The translations under genes and the position numbers were made by a program. Below the pieces are notes generated by a model. It was not told the origin of the DNA. It did not search any database and worked only from the letters and a program-made list of their open reading frames with translations. A stretch of 64,000 bases of DNA from Morinoia aosen (Eukaryota; Arthropoda; Malacostraca; Amphipoda; Talitridae), in NCBI GenBank assembly GCA_030386875.1, contig CM059567.1, forward strand, positions 84,685,130-84,749,129, given 5' to 3'. Positions 13,838 to 25,900 of this stretch are shown here, one piece after another. The number at the start of each line of letters is the position of its first letter. The stretch's first letter is position 1.

Positions 13838-13890
13838 ACATAGTTAAAAAACTACCTAGTTGGTTAGAAAACTACCTAGTTGGTTAAAAA
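13838..13890 (+). repeat. About 20-bp tandem repeat (AAACTACCTAGTTGGTTA)
   Basis: Two good copies and one partial copy of a unit built on AACTACCTAGTTGGTTA are present, inside the hAT element. Confidence 0.8.
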
Positions 13891-14164
13891 CTGAAGTGCT
13901 AAGATGAAAGTAATAACTACCTAATTAATTTTGATAGCTACATTAAACTAATTTTTTAGTAAGTTTTGACAAACCAGAGTTCTGTGTTTGTTGAAATGAC
14001 ACACAACATAGGAATTTATATCAAAATAACATGCGTTAAGGGCCGCTTCTTTGGCAGGTATGGTAAAATATAGGCACTCGTGGACATATCGGGCATTTAT
14101 GACATTATTTGACCTTTATGGCTTTTTTATCATTTATGACAAATGTCCGGGCTCTACGTATGAC

Positions 14165-15772
14165 CAAACACGGTACGCTCGTTTTTATAACGTCTGATGT
14201 TCCTACTTTCGGCTATCCGAATCTGAAAATAATTTCGACATGCATTGCATGCATATTTTAACTTCATGCAATAGCTAATAAAAAACCGACCCAACTTTTT
14301 TGCTTACCTTGTAAAAAGTGCTTCAAAATAAAAATCTTTCACTTTCTGATATGACTTTACTTCTTTTCCACGTCTATGAAAGAGCTGTATAAATTAAGAT
14401 TATCTCCCAAGGGTTTTGAGCAAGAATATGTAGCCTCTTTCACTTTCTGATCTTTGATCACTTGATTTTCTGCTCAGCAGTTAAGTATATTAGGGATCAG
14501 ACGCCTGGGCTTCATCCTCAACTAAAAATTGGCAGCGATTTTTCAGAAAAGGCAAAGAGAAAATTTCTGACGTCACGTTGCGTTTTGGGGCTGTGAGTTT
14601 TCGAGGCAGACTTGAGCGTGTTATTCGGGCTGGTCATCTCATGTTTAATTTTCCAATAAGATTTTCAGATTTTTTGAAGCCTCCCTAACCAAAACAAATA
14701 TGTTTTAAAGAGAGGAAAGATTATTTCACCATTTAGCAAGTATAGTTAAGGGAGCGGGTAATTTATACCCAAGGTGTGTTCATACGCAAAATCCTCGCGA
14801 AATAGAAACATCAAGTTATGATAAACGTTTACAAAACAAGATATAAGTTGAAGAAGGAAATAATTGGTCCTGAACAGTAGGACACGAGGGAACCGAAAAA
14901 ATGTCGTCTACGATAAAATAATAAACGAGTTGTTTCAACAATAAGAAGACCTACATTACTTTCAGCTCGGAAACTCGCACTATCCTGCTGGACATGTCAT
15001 TTCATCTGTTTCGTGATCTTTTCAAAAAATAAATCTAATCTTACGAGGTGCAATTTTATCGTGTAATCATATTTTCATAATTCTTAGAAAGGCTAAAAAT
15101 GTACTCGAGCAGTAAAATCCATAATCCAATTCTGCTACTTACAACCAAACCAACCGATAACAACTACGGAAATGTGGCGAGCGTGTTAACATCCCACCCG
15201 CCCTGGAATAGATGAACCTCCATCTACACAGTAAAGCACTGATGTCTCTGGGCATGTGTGCCTCACATGTGTGCCTCACTAAAACCATAGAGACAATAAT
15301 CGTATCCGCTTTAGAGGACATGTGCATCCGCTCGCGATTTGCCTTGACATGGTTAATTAGTGTTAAACTCTATCAGTGGCGTTTGTTATCCAATGTTTAG
15401 CTACACTGAGTTTAATTAAGTGCGAATGTGGACTCATTGGATGATGAATGCCACTCTTTGAGTTCTACTTTAATTAAGAATGTCAAGACAAAATTTGAGT
15501 AAATCCAACTGCTATAATAGTAAACTTAGGAATTGTGAATGGTCTTAGTAATGATGAAAAATTGTGAAATTAAAAAAAAAAACTAATCGAACTTGAAGCA
15601 AGGCAGCACTGTGGGGCAAGCTAAATTTTTCTCACTCTCAATGTGTTATTTTGTCTAATTTATAATTTGTTTCTTCTCGCTACACCTGATGGTTGAGTTC
15701 GGTACCATGGCTCGTCTCGGGAGATCGATTGAAACAGTTTTTCAATTTGAAGTACGAAAGATAGAGTAATTG
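14165..15772. other. Unidentified DNA
   Basis: AT-rich with no supported gene. The piece next to the hAT could be what remains of the mariner 5' end (the continuation of the host site), but no mariner terminal repeat was recognised. Confidence 0.4.
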
Positions 15773-15796
15773 AACCCGTTCTATATAGAACGGGTT
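15773..15796. repeat. Perfect 24-bp palindrome
   Basis: AACCCGTTCTATATAGAACG plus GGTT reads the same on both strands with no spacer. Possible roles are the centre of a small foldback element or a protein-binding site. No other evidence supports either. Confidence 0.9.
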
Positions 15797-18700
15797 TCTT
15801 CAGGAGTGTTTCTATTTTATATATGGTGCCTTTTGAGGCACATCACAGCTGACTCACCAGTTTGTTGAATCTTCACCTAAATATATTTTGCATTTTATAA
15901 TTAGACAAAAATATAGATTTTATAGTATTGCTGTGTTTTAGTTCAAAAATACTAAGAGCATTCCTGAACTAATGTACACGTTAAGAAATTGAAGTATTTC
16001 GTAAGGCTGAAAATTTAGAAAAGAAATGAAGGTCCTTAGTTAATAAAGATATATGGGTGCCATGATGTAAGCGGGTGCCGAATTAGGGAAAAGAGAATAG
16101 CTCTCTCAATTACCAGAGGACTTCTAAGAAAATGAAGGAGAATAAATAGAATCGTACATGCATATTTATTGTGGGAACACAGATAATCAGCGTAAATTAC
16201 AAAGTGGGGACTACGGAATCAAAGATAGTAGTGAAGAAAATAGGAAAAGTCAGGAAACTATGAAACTATAGGAGTTAGGAGAGTCCCAGAAATGGAGCGT
16301 GGGCGGGAAACAGGGATTTTCCACATCAGCTGCAAGCAAAAGACAAACCAGGTAAATCTAAAAATAATGATATTCTGCTTCCTAAGGCCGAAATAACACA
16401 AACAACAGCACTAATTAACACAAATGACAATTGACCGATAAGGCAAGTTATACAACACAATAAAAGATGGAATAATAGCAAATAATAATGGAATAATATT
16501 TAAATAGGAAGTGCAATAATTGAAATAAATAGCTTGGTTGAATTGCAAACAAAGACCGATACACATGGATTTTGATGGACAGGTAACTAAGCCTCTTCTG
16601 TATGCTTCCACTCCAACTAAAATACACATACAATTGAAGTAATGAAAATCAGAAAAATATAGTTTATCAACTGAACTACCATAAATGAAGTTCATTCGCA
16701 TAAGTTTACGAAAGTTTATTAATTAAATAACCAAGCAAGTCACGCTTACATGAACAGAATTCTATTTATATACTGTACAAACGGAACTTGGCTGAGCACA
16801 CATATATATGTAAATAATCCACTTACCTCAGCCACAGTTACTACATACCGAAATTTCTTCAGTTTTGTTAGATAATTCACTTTTAGTTAGTCAATTAATG
16901 ATTTTTGGAATTGCTGGAAAAAAAAAACAAAGAGTAGGGGTAAATACAGGTTCAAAGGCAGATGTCCTAGCGCCCCATTCTCACGCGTCACCACCAAATG
17001 ACGCTTCACGAGCAATGTATTCACAGATAGGTTGAGGTGAAACCTACATTACAGTGCACACGGTAACAATAACAACCCATGTCAATGGTTCTACAAAAGA
17101 CTGAGAAAAACGTAAACATATATTCCATAGCAAATTATTTTAAGTTTGATAATGTTTATTGATGAATGAAATAAAATAAATATAAAGATGAAAACTGTAA
17201 GGTGACACGCTATTGACATTCTCCACGCATATTGACATATGAGCTTTGAAGTTTATGAGATCATGAATGAATGTTGAAAGGGCATGTAGATAATTTATAT
17301 TCAAAACTAAAGGAACGAAATTTTAAAAATTAAAAAATATTTTTTAGTGCGAACATAATTAAATGGTACTAATATAACAGCCCCAAAGAACAGGTTTTAT
17401 ATCACACAAAAAATTTATGAAATTTCTTATATAAATGCTTGTCAATAATGTAGGGCAATGTGTCAGGTAAGGTGACAAGATGATAGTTAATAAAAAAGAA
17501 AAAAGGAATTTATATTGCAAATGCAAGTGGCTAGATTAGCAGTAGCGCAGTAATTGCTGAGCGTAAATAAAGGGTGGGACAAATCAAATGACTGCGTATT
17601 GAAAGGTTATTGATGCAAATTCAAAAATTAAAGTATAATAATACTTATAGAATTATTTATTGTTTTATTCGAATCAATGTACAATGCCGTTTGTGCGCTC
17701 ACTTTTTAAAGATGGTATCAGGAAGATGGTGGGAAAAGCCTTTTGTTTCCATACTTCTCTATTGTCTTAGTTATCCTAGTGTTAATGGAGTCATTGAATT
17801 AGGACCAGTGATGTTTCATCATTTATTACACTTGTCGAGCGTTTATATCGCAATTTCAGCACCGGAATATGTAAAATTTTAATTCTATGTATACCATGAT
17901 AAATGTTTTGTGTAGAACACCTCAGGTGTCCACTGAAAGAATCAGCCAACGAAATTTTCTGGAGGGATTAGTCAATACATTGTTGGCTCTTAAAAGTGGC
18001 AGTGTAGCTGTTTATACTGTAATTCAGAATTAATGCTAAGTATACATGAATACACTCTCCCACTCTCAAGAATAAGGCAATCTCCACGATTTTAAATTTT
18101 TTGAACTTGACTCAACGATGCAGGACAACCTTAATTGCAGGGAATTTGCATGCGTAGATATTTTACCTTTCGTTATATTGTGTTCACTACTTTTGAGCTC
18201 AGCATTTCCAGCCTGTTCCAAGCCTCATAATTGTACTAGTGTGCCTGATAACCGATGAAAGAAGCAAACGTAGTCATTTAGTATTGAGTGTCAAAAAAGG
18301 TTTATATCCTAGTAAATAGAGACGTAGAGTGTTTGCATTATTTTCGTTTAATTTTGACAATAAGATTATCAGAAAGATTTTGTTCGATCATCTACGAAAA
18401 TTTCATTGTATTCCAGTCAGATTTTCTACATGGCTTCTAGCAAATGGAAGCTATGGAAAATCGGTCGATTGCACCTCTTGAATTTCACGTCTCCTACGTT
18501 TTTTTCTCGGTAAATCACATCTTAATCTGCTGCAGCAGCGCTCCACGCTGAGATGAAGTCCATCCATCGCCAGGAGCTCGGCCATAACACATCGGCTGAA
18601 GTACGCACTGCCGTCTTCTCGTGAAAAATTAACAACTTTTTGAACGAACTATGAAACTTCGATGAAAGTCTTGCTGAAAAATGGATCATCGTCAAATGAG

Positions 18701-19285
18701 TTGTCGCTGAATGATAGCTTGGATCGAAATTTAGCTCAGGAAGAAAAGAGAAACGAACGATGCAGTTAAGCGGATGAGGTCATAAGCTTTCTTTTCGAAG
18801 AGAACGTTTACTGTTTAGCTTAACTTAACTCACTGAATGACTAATCTGACTTTAAAGTTCTACACTAATTAGCCATGTCTAAGCAAACCGTGAGTGGATT
18901 CAGTGAGCGTGTGCCCTGATGAACTCTCTCAGTAATATAATGTGTACGCTATCCAAGTTTTTAGTAATTGCGAAAAAGACTGGTAAAATACAATAAAACT
19001 CAAAAGTATGTAACTGTGTGTGATGGGTCAATTTTTACTTACAATATGAGATATGGTTAAAATGAAATTTAGTTCCTTCTCACAACTGATGCTCGAGTTT
19101 TACATTATGGCTTGTCTCAGATAACTGATTGGAACTGATTTCTGATTCCAAATTGGCAAATTTTGGCTGAAATTTATACAAAATATTCAAGTTGAAATAT
19201 TTTTTAAGCTTTTTTCGTAAACAACCACAGTTTACTATTTTTTGGTGATGGTTTTACTTTCTTTCACAAAAACACATCATAGGAA
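15797..19285. other. Unidentified DNA left of the CACTA-like element
   Basis: No gene or known element is supported. Short frames at 16,411-16,701 (minus) and 17,610-17,882 (plus) have the AT-driven composition of chance frames. A GC-richer spot near 18,530-18,620 was examined and matches nothing I recognise. Confidence 0.45.
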
Positions 19286-19309
19286 CCCAATTAAAAATCG
19301 GCGCAGTGT
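19286..19309 (+). repeat. Left terminal inverted repeat of the CACTA-like element
   Basis: It starts CCCAATTAAAAATCGGCGCA and continues GTGT. It pairs with 27,396-27,419, with one A/G difference at position 5. Confidence 0.85.
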
Positions 19310-19508
19310 TACTGCAGTGTAGGCGCAGGGTTAGTGCAGCGCTGAGTAGCGCGGCTGCGCAGAGGCTGCTCTCGGCCGCCACCTGAAGATGTCCGCCCAT
19401 TTGCGCCAGTCGCGCCAGTGCAGGGCTGCTGCACTAAACCTCCATTGAGCAGACTGCGCTGCCGCAATGCAACTAGTGGCCACCACTCGTAAGCCGTTAA
19501 AAAAATAA
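19310..19508 (+). repeat. Left subterminal repeat zone
   Basis: About 200 GC-rich bases in an AT-rich setting carry many variants of GCGCAGTG, CTGCAGTG, GCGCAGGG and GCGCCAGT in both orientations. In the CACTA family such arrays bind the element's own proteins; that role is inferred here from position and repetition. Confidence 0.7.
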
Positions 19509-19588
19509 CGCGCGCAGTCGAGGATTACTGCGGTGAACTGCTCTTAGTAATTTACTGCAGTTCACCGCAGTAACCTCGACTACGCGCG
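19509..19588. repeat. Long hairpin (arms of 33 and 32 bp)
   Basis: The left arm 19,509-19,541 and right arm 19,557-19,588 are inverted copies that differ at two places (one substitution, one single-base gap). The spacer is 15 bases. Arm core: ACTGCGGTGAACTGC. It closes the left subterminal zone and its words (GCAGT, CGCGC) recur at the right end of the element. Confidence 0.9.
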
Positions 19589-20777
19589 GTAAAAAAAATT
19601 AGGGTAGTAAAAATACTGTTTTGTTATTTTCACAACTTTACTCGTTCTTCGCTCACACTACGAAGAAAACTTGTTGTTGCATATCCTTTTTGCGTAAAAT
19701 AATCGGTCAGTATAACGTTTCGCCGTCATCATCGAAAATGAGCGTCGTCCATGTATAAAAAAATTTGCGTAGATAGCGATAATTATCGAGGCTGACTGCA
19801 AAAATGTTAGTGGGATATGAAACATACGCACATTTTTAGCCTACCTACTTAGATTGAGTTTGAAAAATAACAGGACGGAAGTTCAGTCATTTGGTTACTG
19901 GCCCTTATAAATACTTCACCATACATCGGAGTTACTCTGACTGTCAGAGCAACTATGAACTAATTCTAAATACATCCCTAATACAAACCGAAGTAATTTT
20001 TGACAGGATATTTTTATAGTTGGAGAGTGGTTAGAAAATTGTATAAAGTTGTTTGTGTTCCATGAAAATATTCAAGAGCTATTGGATTATGTATTCAAGA
20101 TTCGATAATTAAGTCACAGTATTTCCGACAGTCAGAGTAACGCCGATTTATGATATATCTGTCAATATTTTAACAACGCAGATACCTACACTAAACAATA
20201 AAATTCATTCAATGGCCCCAAAGCTACACATTTTAACAAATCTACAATTTATGCCCATTTATTTACGATGGAGGGCACAGAGTATTTCCGCAAACCTTGG
20301 TTACGAAATGGTAATATACCACGTATGGTTAGGTGAGCAGCTGTATTAGATAACTTAGAAAATATTATAATGATAGTTCAATTTCGGTAATTAGTAGTTA
20401 CTATAAAGAACCTCACATCTCTGAAGAATAAAATTTTTATGAGCCCCTACCGATGACCGGGATTAACAATATATTCGCGAATTCAAGCAAAATATTTAAC
20501 ACCGGCTATTCAATGATAAAATTCATCAATTGGATGTTTTTGATAGTAGAATTTACTTCCACGAATATGTTGTTTGGATGGGGAATGGCTTCTTTACTTA
20601 GTGCTCATGAAGTAATCATAAGTACAGATTAATCCTTGAGGCTCATTTAAATTATTTATTAACATTATTATTGGTAAGAATATTGGCATCCTACCTACAA
20701 GAGTATCAATTAAATGCATAACACATGCATCAATGGAACGTTCCAACTGCAAATAATGCTTTCGCGAAAATATCGCA
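19589..20777. other. Noncoding interior, downstream of the transposase gene
   Basis: No open frame of note is seen. It would contain the 3' untranslated region of the transposase gene. AATAAA occurs in both orientations, but none can be singled out as the used signal. Confidence 0.4.
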
Positions 20778-22967
20778 TTACTCTTGAGAATGAATCATAA
20801 CGATAGCAATGAAAAACTCATTATTAGGAATTATCATGAGCTTGGCGCGAACTTCATTTGTCGAAACTTTAATTGATTTTAAAAAGCCTTGCAGTCGGAA
20901 CACTCCTACCGCCATTGAATTCTCTGGCTCATTGAAGTATTCGCATGCAGAATAAACATCTACTCCTAGTGAATCTCCATCAATGTATTTAATAATCCCA
21001 AGTTCGCCACTCTTAAGAATAATCCCGTTATCTTTAGCACCAAGAAGTCCAGCTTTGTAACCAGTGTGACCAATGAAAATTCTTCCCTTTGAACTTTCGT
21101 TCTGAATTTCGGTCTTGTCAATTTTCTCATTTTCAAGACTCAAATGTTTCGCTAACTGTTCCAGTACTCTGTTCTTGCCTGTGAGCCTATATTTTATCAT
21201 GCCTAAATAATTTTCGAATGAGAAACATGAAATATTCCCTAAAGGCCCAAAATTTATATAATCGTCAACAAGATGGATAACACTGTGAACGTTATACGAT
21301 AAAAAACTATCACCGTAAATTTTTTTTGAGCCTTGCACAAAATTTTTGAGCATCTGTTCTACAGCTGGGATGTTATCCTTTTCACCGTCTACCAACAGTA
21401 GTCTCATAGACAAACTCAAGTAAAGAAAGTTTACATATTGAGAAGTGGGTAGTACATCTTTAAACAAAACAATGCCTACGTAAAGCAATACAAAACGAAA
21501 CTCTGTAGCTTTCCAAAATGAAACTGTGCGCATTCCTCCACTAAGTTTTCTAGAAAATTCTGAGGGAATGTGTTTTTGAAGTTCTTTTATGAATCCGTCA
21601 AGCGCAACAATTTTTTCGTCAGGCAAATGACACTTATTTTGATGCTTCTTACTAGATTTCAGCCTTAGCATGATCTTTTTTACAATCCCTAAACACACTA
21701 GGTGCATATAATCCAAGGGTACATTTGAAACCAAGCCAACGTTTAGATTTTCAAGCAATGACGTCACACCTGGTTTATGATGAGAAATATCGTACTTTGA
21801 GCGGAAGTTCTCATTGGTTCTTTTCGGTGCGTTCAAATTGGGTAATATTACATGCCCACCTGAATACTGGCCTTTTTGAACGCATCGTTCACAACTGTTA
21901 TAGCTATTATGATTGACGATACACTTCAGGTCTGCTCTAGCAACAGCATCAGCTACAATAGCATGCACTACAACAGGGTGACACTTTCCTCCTATACGGA
22001 TTCCGTTTCTCTCTAATATTTTAATGTCTGACAAAGTCTTTTCAAAAAGCGTATTGATGTGCGGCATTTTGTTGGATTGTTCATTTTCAGACAGATAAAT
22101 ACCCGCACAAATTATTTTATTCAATTTGAACACTTTTATTAGTATTGGATATGCGTGATGTTTCCTTGAATCGTTAAACAATGGAATTCCATCGATGTTA
22201 ATCAGCAATTTTATTACATTTGGAGCTTGGGTCTGAGAGTCGAGATGAGCTTTTAAAGAATTCGGCCAATTTTCAAGGTGAACGTAGCGTCCATATTGCC
22301 AGCAATCATACGAAATGCCCGAAATATCCTTAGCTGTCAAAGTTTTTGCTGTTAGTGACAGTCCAGGAAAAAATTCATGAAGATTGTGCAGTAGTTTTGT
22401 GACTGTAAGAGCAGGAACATTGGGGCAATCTACAGTCCAATTAACAATTGCAGCTTCTATTTTGTCTTCAGTGCTGAGAATTGTATCCGCCATCAGTTCC
22501 TTTGTCTGACATGAATTTGAATTGACCTTAGAACTTGCATAAGGAAGATCTTCAAGAGTATCCCTCAACGAATTTTCATCAGCAGAAGCCTCCAACTCAT
22601 TAGCTGATATTGAACCTGTAAGATCTGAAGAGGTACACTGGGCTTCATGGCTAACAAATTCATTGTTTTTCTTATTAGTAATAGCCAGAGGATTTTCAGG
22701 CGCAAAAACTTCGCACTCGTACTGCTGTGGTTTATGAATGATATTAGGTAAAGGGTCCAGTGAAGTATCGTGACGAGGAACACAGTCATGCTCAGAAGGC
22801 ACATTTTCAATCGAAGAAATATGACCATCTTGGCTTGCATGCTGATATTGACGATCGAGAGCAGTTGTTAACAAATTTTGGTTGCCAGTAGAGAGCAAGG
22901 GACCTTGTCTCCGCCGTCTCTTATGACGAGCTGACAGCGTGAGATAGGGTTTATATTTTTTCCCCAT
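20778..22967 (-). CDS. EnSpm/CACTA-type (Tnp2-like) transposase, 729 aa, intact
   Basis: One uninterrupted frame from ATG (22,967) to TGA, with no intron needed. Residues 1-165 are poorly structured and begin with a basic stretch (KKYKPYLTLSARHKRRRR, residues 3-20) that can serve as a nuclear signal. The conserved part starts near 165. The visible candidate catalytic acids are D259 in LINIDGIP, D419 in PLDYMHLVCLGIVKK and E585 in CFSFENYLGMIK, the usual D-D-E layout of Tnp2-like proteins. A zinc-binding knuckle (C349, H353, C359, C362) lies between the first two. The region around 560-592 (HSVIHL, then FENYLG) resembles the DUF4218-type end seen in plant and animal relatives. It lies inside matched terminal repeats, so it is the element's own gene. 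A domesticated host gene is the alternative, but the flanking repeats argue against it. Confidence 0.85.
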   Translation of the reverse strand: MGKKYKPYLTLSARHKRRRRQGPLLSTGNQNLLTTALDRQYQHASQDGHISSIENVPSEHDCVPRHDTSLDPLPNIIHKPQQYECEVFAPENPLAITNKKNNEFVSHEAQCTSSDLTGSISANELEASADENSLRDTLEDLPYASSKVNSNSCQTKELMADTILSTEDKIEAAIVNWTVDCPNVPALTVTKLLHNLHEFFPGLSLTAKTLTAKDISGISYDCWQYGRYVHLENWPNSLKAHLDSQTQAPNVIKLLINIDGIPLFNDSRKHHAYPILIKVFKLNKIICAGIYLSENEQSNKMPHINTLFEKTLSDIKILERNGIRIGGKCHPVVVHAIVADAVARADLKCIVNHNSYNSCERCVQKGQYSGGHVILPNLNAPKRTNENFRSKYDISHHKPGVTSLLENLNVGLVSNVPLDYMHLVCLGIVKKIMLRLKSSKKHQNKCHLPDEKIVALDGFIKELQKHIPSEFSRKLSGGMRTVSFWKATEFRFVLLYVGIVLFKDVLPTSQYVNFLYLSLSMRLLLVDGEKDNIPAVEQMLKNFVQGSKKIYGDSFLSYNVHSVIHLVDDYINFGPLGNISCFSFENYLGMIKYRLTGKNRVLEQLAKHLSLENEKIDKTEIQNESSKGRIFIGHTGYKAGLLGAKDNGIILKSGELGIIKYIDGDSLGVDVYSACEYFNEPENSMAVGVFRLQGFLKSIKVSTNEVRAKLMIIPNNEFFIAIVMIHSQE

Positions 22968-25900
22968 TTAAGATCGGTCTTAAATGTTCGGATAAACCCT
23001 AGGAAATAAATTCAATCTGAAAATATATACAAATGAAAAAATTAGACAATGTAACAAAGCACGTATGTGCAAGTGACTTAGTTTTGAATGCAATCGGCAA
23101 CATCATCAACACAAATACACTTGGTGCATAAATTAAAATAATGTGCTCTAATTTTCAACAACCTCGGTAGTAAAAAATATCTTATATTCAGCCTAAACCT
23201 CGAATCAATGACTAAAAATGTGTTAGATGTGATATTCCAAGTTAAATGAACAGGCTCAATAAACTTCACTCTTCATTCGCTGCGTTTCTAGTAAAATATA
23301 TCAAATTTCAAATGAGTTCAAAGTATTAATCGAAATCAAAATAGAATGATTTTGAAAAGCAATAGTGAGGAATACTCACATTAGGTTATTAGAAAAGACA
23401 ATGGTTGTTTACTTTGTAGAGTACTAGCAAAATGAAAAAAACTTCAATTAAACCAATTTTTATCTTTAACGGTTGATTTGAGGAGTAATAGTGACGAGAG
23501 TAATAGTAAAGGAGAACCCTTGATGAAGATCAAATCATTATTTGCAATGGTTTATATTAAGAGTAATACGGAAGTGGAACGGTGTATAAAATCTTTTTCT
23601 TTCAATAAATGAATTTCATTTTCATTGGTGTTGTGTACGATTTTCTATTCAGGAAGTAATACTTCATATTTCATACGTCGTGATGGTATTAAAATGAATC
23701 GGATATAATTACTTGCAATAACATTTTTAGAGGGGTCTCTCACATCGTATCCTCACGATCAACCAGACAATGAAGAGAATGGATTGGTTACGCATAATGA
23801 ATTAGAAAAAAATTTAAAATAACTGCTTGTATCTCTGAAAACTGTCCGTAAATAACCATAGAACACCATAAAACTTTACTGTTCAAAATTTAAAAATCCA
23901 GATTCCGAAAATGAATTATAAAATCCGAAAGATTCCAGCATAACTTTCTCAATGCCGTATCGGGAAATTTTATTTGCTACTGCATTTTATACCAGACTGC
24001 AAAAATTTGATGCAACAGCGAAAAGTTAGCCTAGAATTATTCCCTGCTCGTTTCTCGAACTTTCATCAAATGCAATAGTTTTCAAACCGTTAAGTTTGGA
24101 ATTGCTGAGCATCATCGGGACATGATCGTAACAGTTTAGAAACCTACCAGTGTGCTTAATTCATCACACAGTGTGACTGCCTGAGAATTTCCTCACATCA
24201 GGCGCAATATTGATGAGGATGAAATGCTTTTCATCGATATGTTTATTGTATTCTCCGCCTGATTTTATCATATGGTATGTATACAGCCTACAGTCTAACC
24301 AACACTGCGTGCAGTCACATATACTGCCTATGGTCTAACGCACACTGCCTGCCGACTCACGTACATTGCCTGCAGCCTCAAAGACTTCAAGCCCTATGTC
24401 GCCACGGGAAACAGCAAACGACGTGATTTTCACCGCATACGGCCTAGGAATGGCCCAAAACACGCATTTTAGCTCTGTCGACCGTGGAATCGGCTAAGAC
24501 TTCATAAAGGAAAAATTATCTACCTCATTTGGCCGATTTCAAATTATATATTAACTGATTTCAATATGCATTTTTGACTATAGAATCCGATAATCATAAC
24601 CATTTAATCGAGAAATCGAAACATTTTGAGTTATAGGTGTTTGAAGTTATTTATTTTCTATCTATTGCTAAAGGATAACAGACTTCAGAGATATTTATAG
24701 TCCTATTCTAGAATCCTAGAAAGAACGTGAGAAAAAAAATAAAATTTGGTGATACATATATTGTGCAATAATGACATCGTTTAAATTAACAATCAGCAAC
24801 TTTTTCTGAATCAATACCTTCGGGAAGGCTCAAGTAGATTCCTGGCATAGGCAGTTTCTTCAAAAATGTATTAATTACACCAGCTCCTGATTTGATTAAA
24901 TAGTTACGTTACGTAAAGTGTTGATATGTTCAACATTTTCTGATATTGTCGTTTTTCAGAAGGCCTAGTTGAAAATATTTTTTAAATTATAAACTATCAT
25001 TTTTAATAAGGCAAAAATTTTACAAACGAGTAAATTAGGCCTAGTTGTTAATATTTTTTTCGCTGTAAAAAATGGCAGGCTTAAATATTTATTCTGACAA
25101 ATAAAATGTCTAGGCCCTAACGGTATAAAAAATGAATTATTATTGACTTAAAAGTATTTGGTATGATTTAGTGGTCTGCTGTGAATATTTAGTTGCCTTT
25201 CATCTAAAATAGACAAACGTTTGCGGTATGCGCAACTGACACCAATACTGCTACGGTGTTTGAATGTTGATACCACAACTACCAAAGGACGAACGGACAA
25301 AAACATAAAAAGACGCACTATGTGCAACTAAACTGGATTCATAATGCAACGTAAACAACTCAAAAACCAACAGCCAACACAAACGAACCGGGATAAAATT
25401 TATTAGAGAAAGGTAAACGAGCGATCTTTCAGACTAAGTTAAGTTGCGCTGAACTCTGACGTCACCTTACTTCCCGCCAGCCTTTCAACGGTCGCAATGC
25501 ATGTGCTCGCGTGTACATAATTCGATGGACTCGAATGCACATACAAAGGAATGCTTTGGGAACATTCTACGATAAAAAGACAAAATATATACGAGGAAAA
25601 GGTTCTCAAACCTCCAAATGTCAATAAAATCCTAGTAATAGGATAAAAACTCAGTACATCTGACGTTAACATGATGCATGAAAAAAATACGAAAAATATG
25701 CTTACGATTCGAAGACATGGATCATGTAAACCTACACTAACAATACAAAACAGCTATAGGTCCGTATATGATGAATCAATGTTAGAGTCTGACGTAAACC
25801 GCAAAAACAACAACGACTTCCCTTCGCAAAATATCTCGCAAAAACCGAAATGTTCAATTTGTTACGACTTTTTAGCCTCTGACGACTCTATCAGTAAATT

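Larger units (their letters stand above)
10503..14156 (-). mobile_element. hAT DNA transposon, decayed, full-length ends
   Basis: The ends are a 15-bp inverted repeat: TAGAGCCCGGACATT at 10,503-10,517 and its exact complement at 14,142-14,156. The first five bases, TAGAG, fit the YARNG hAT consensus. Both ends carry subterminal GGCATTTATGGCA/GCCATAAA-like words (10,530-10,600 and 14,085-14,135). Inside, a minus-strand hAT transposase of the CGGBP1-like kind is present but broken. The length, 3.65 kb, is usual for an autonomous hAT. The element sits directly against the mariner start codon region, with mariner-unlike DNA on the other side. A weak 8-bp target duplication is listed separately. 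Confidence 0.85.
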
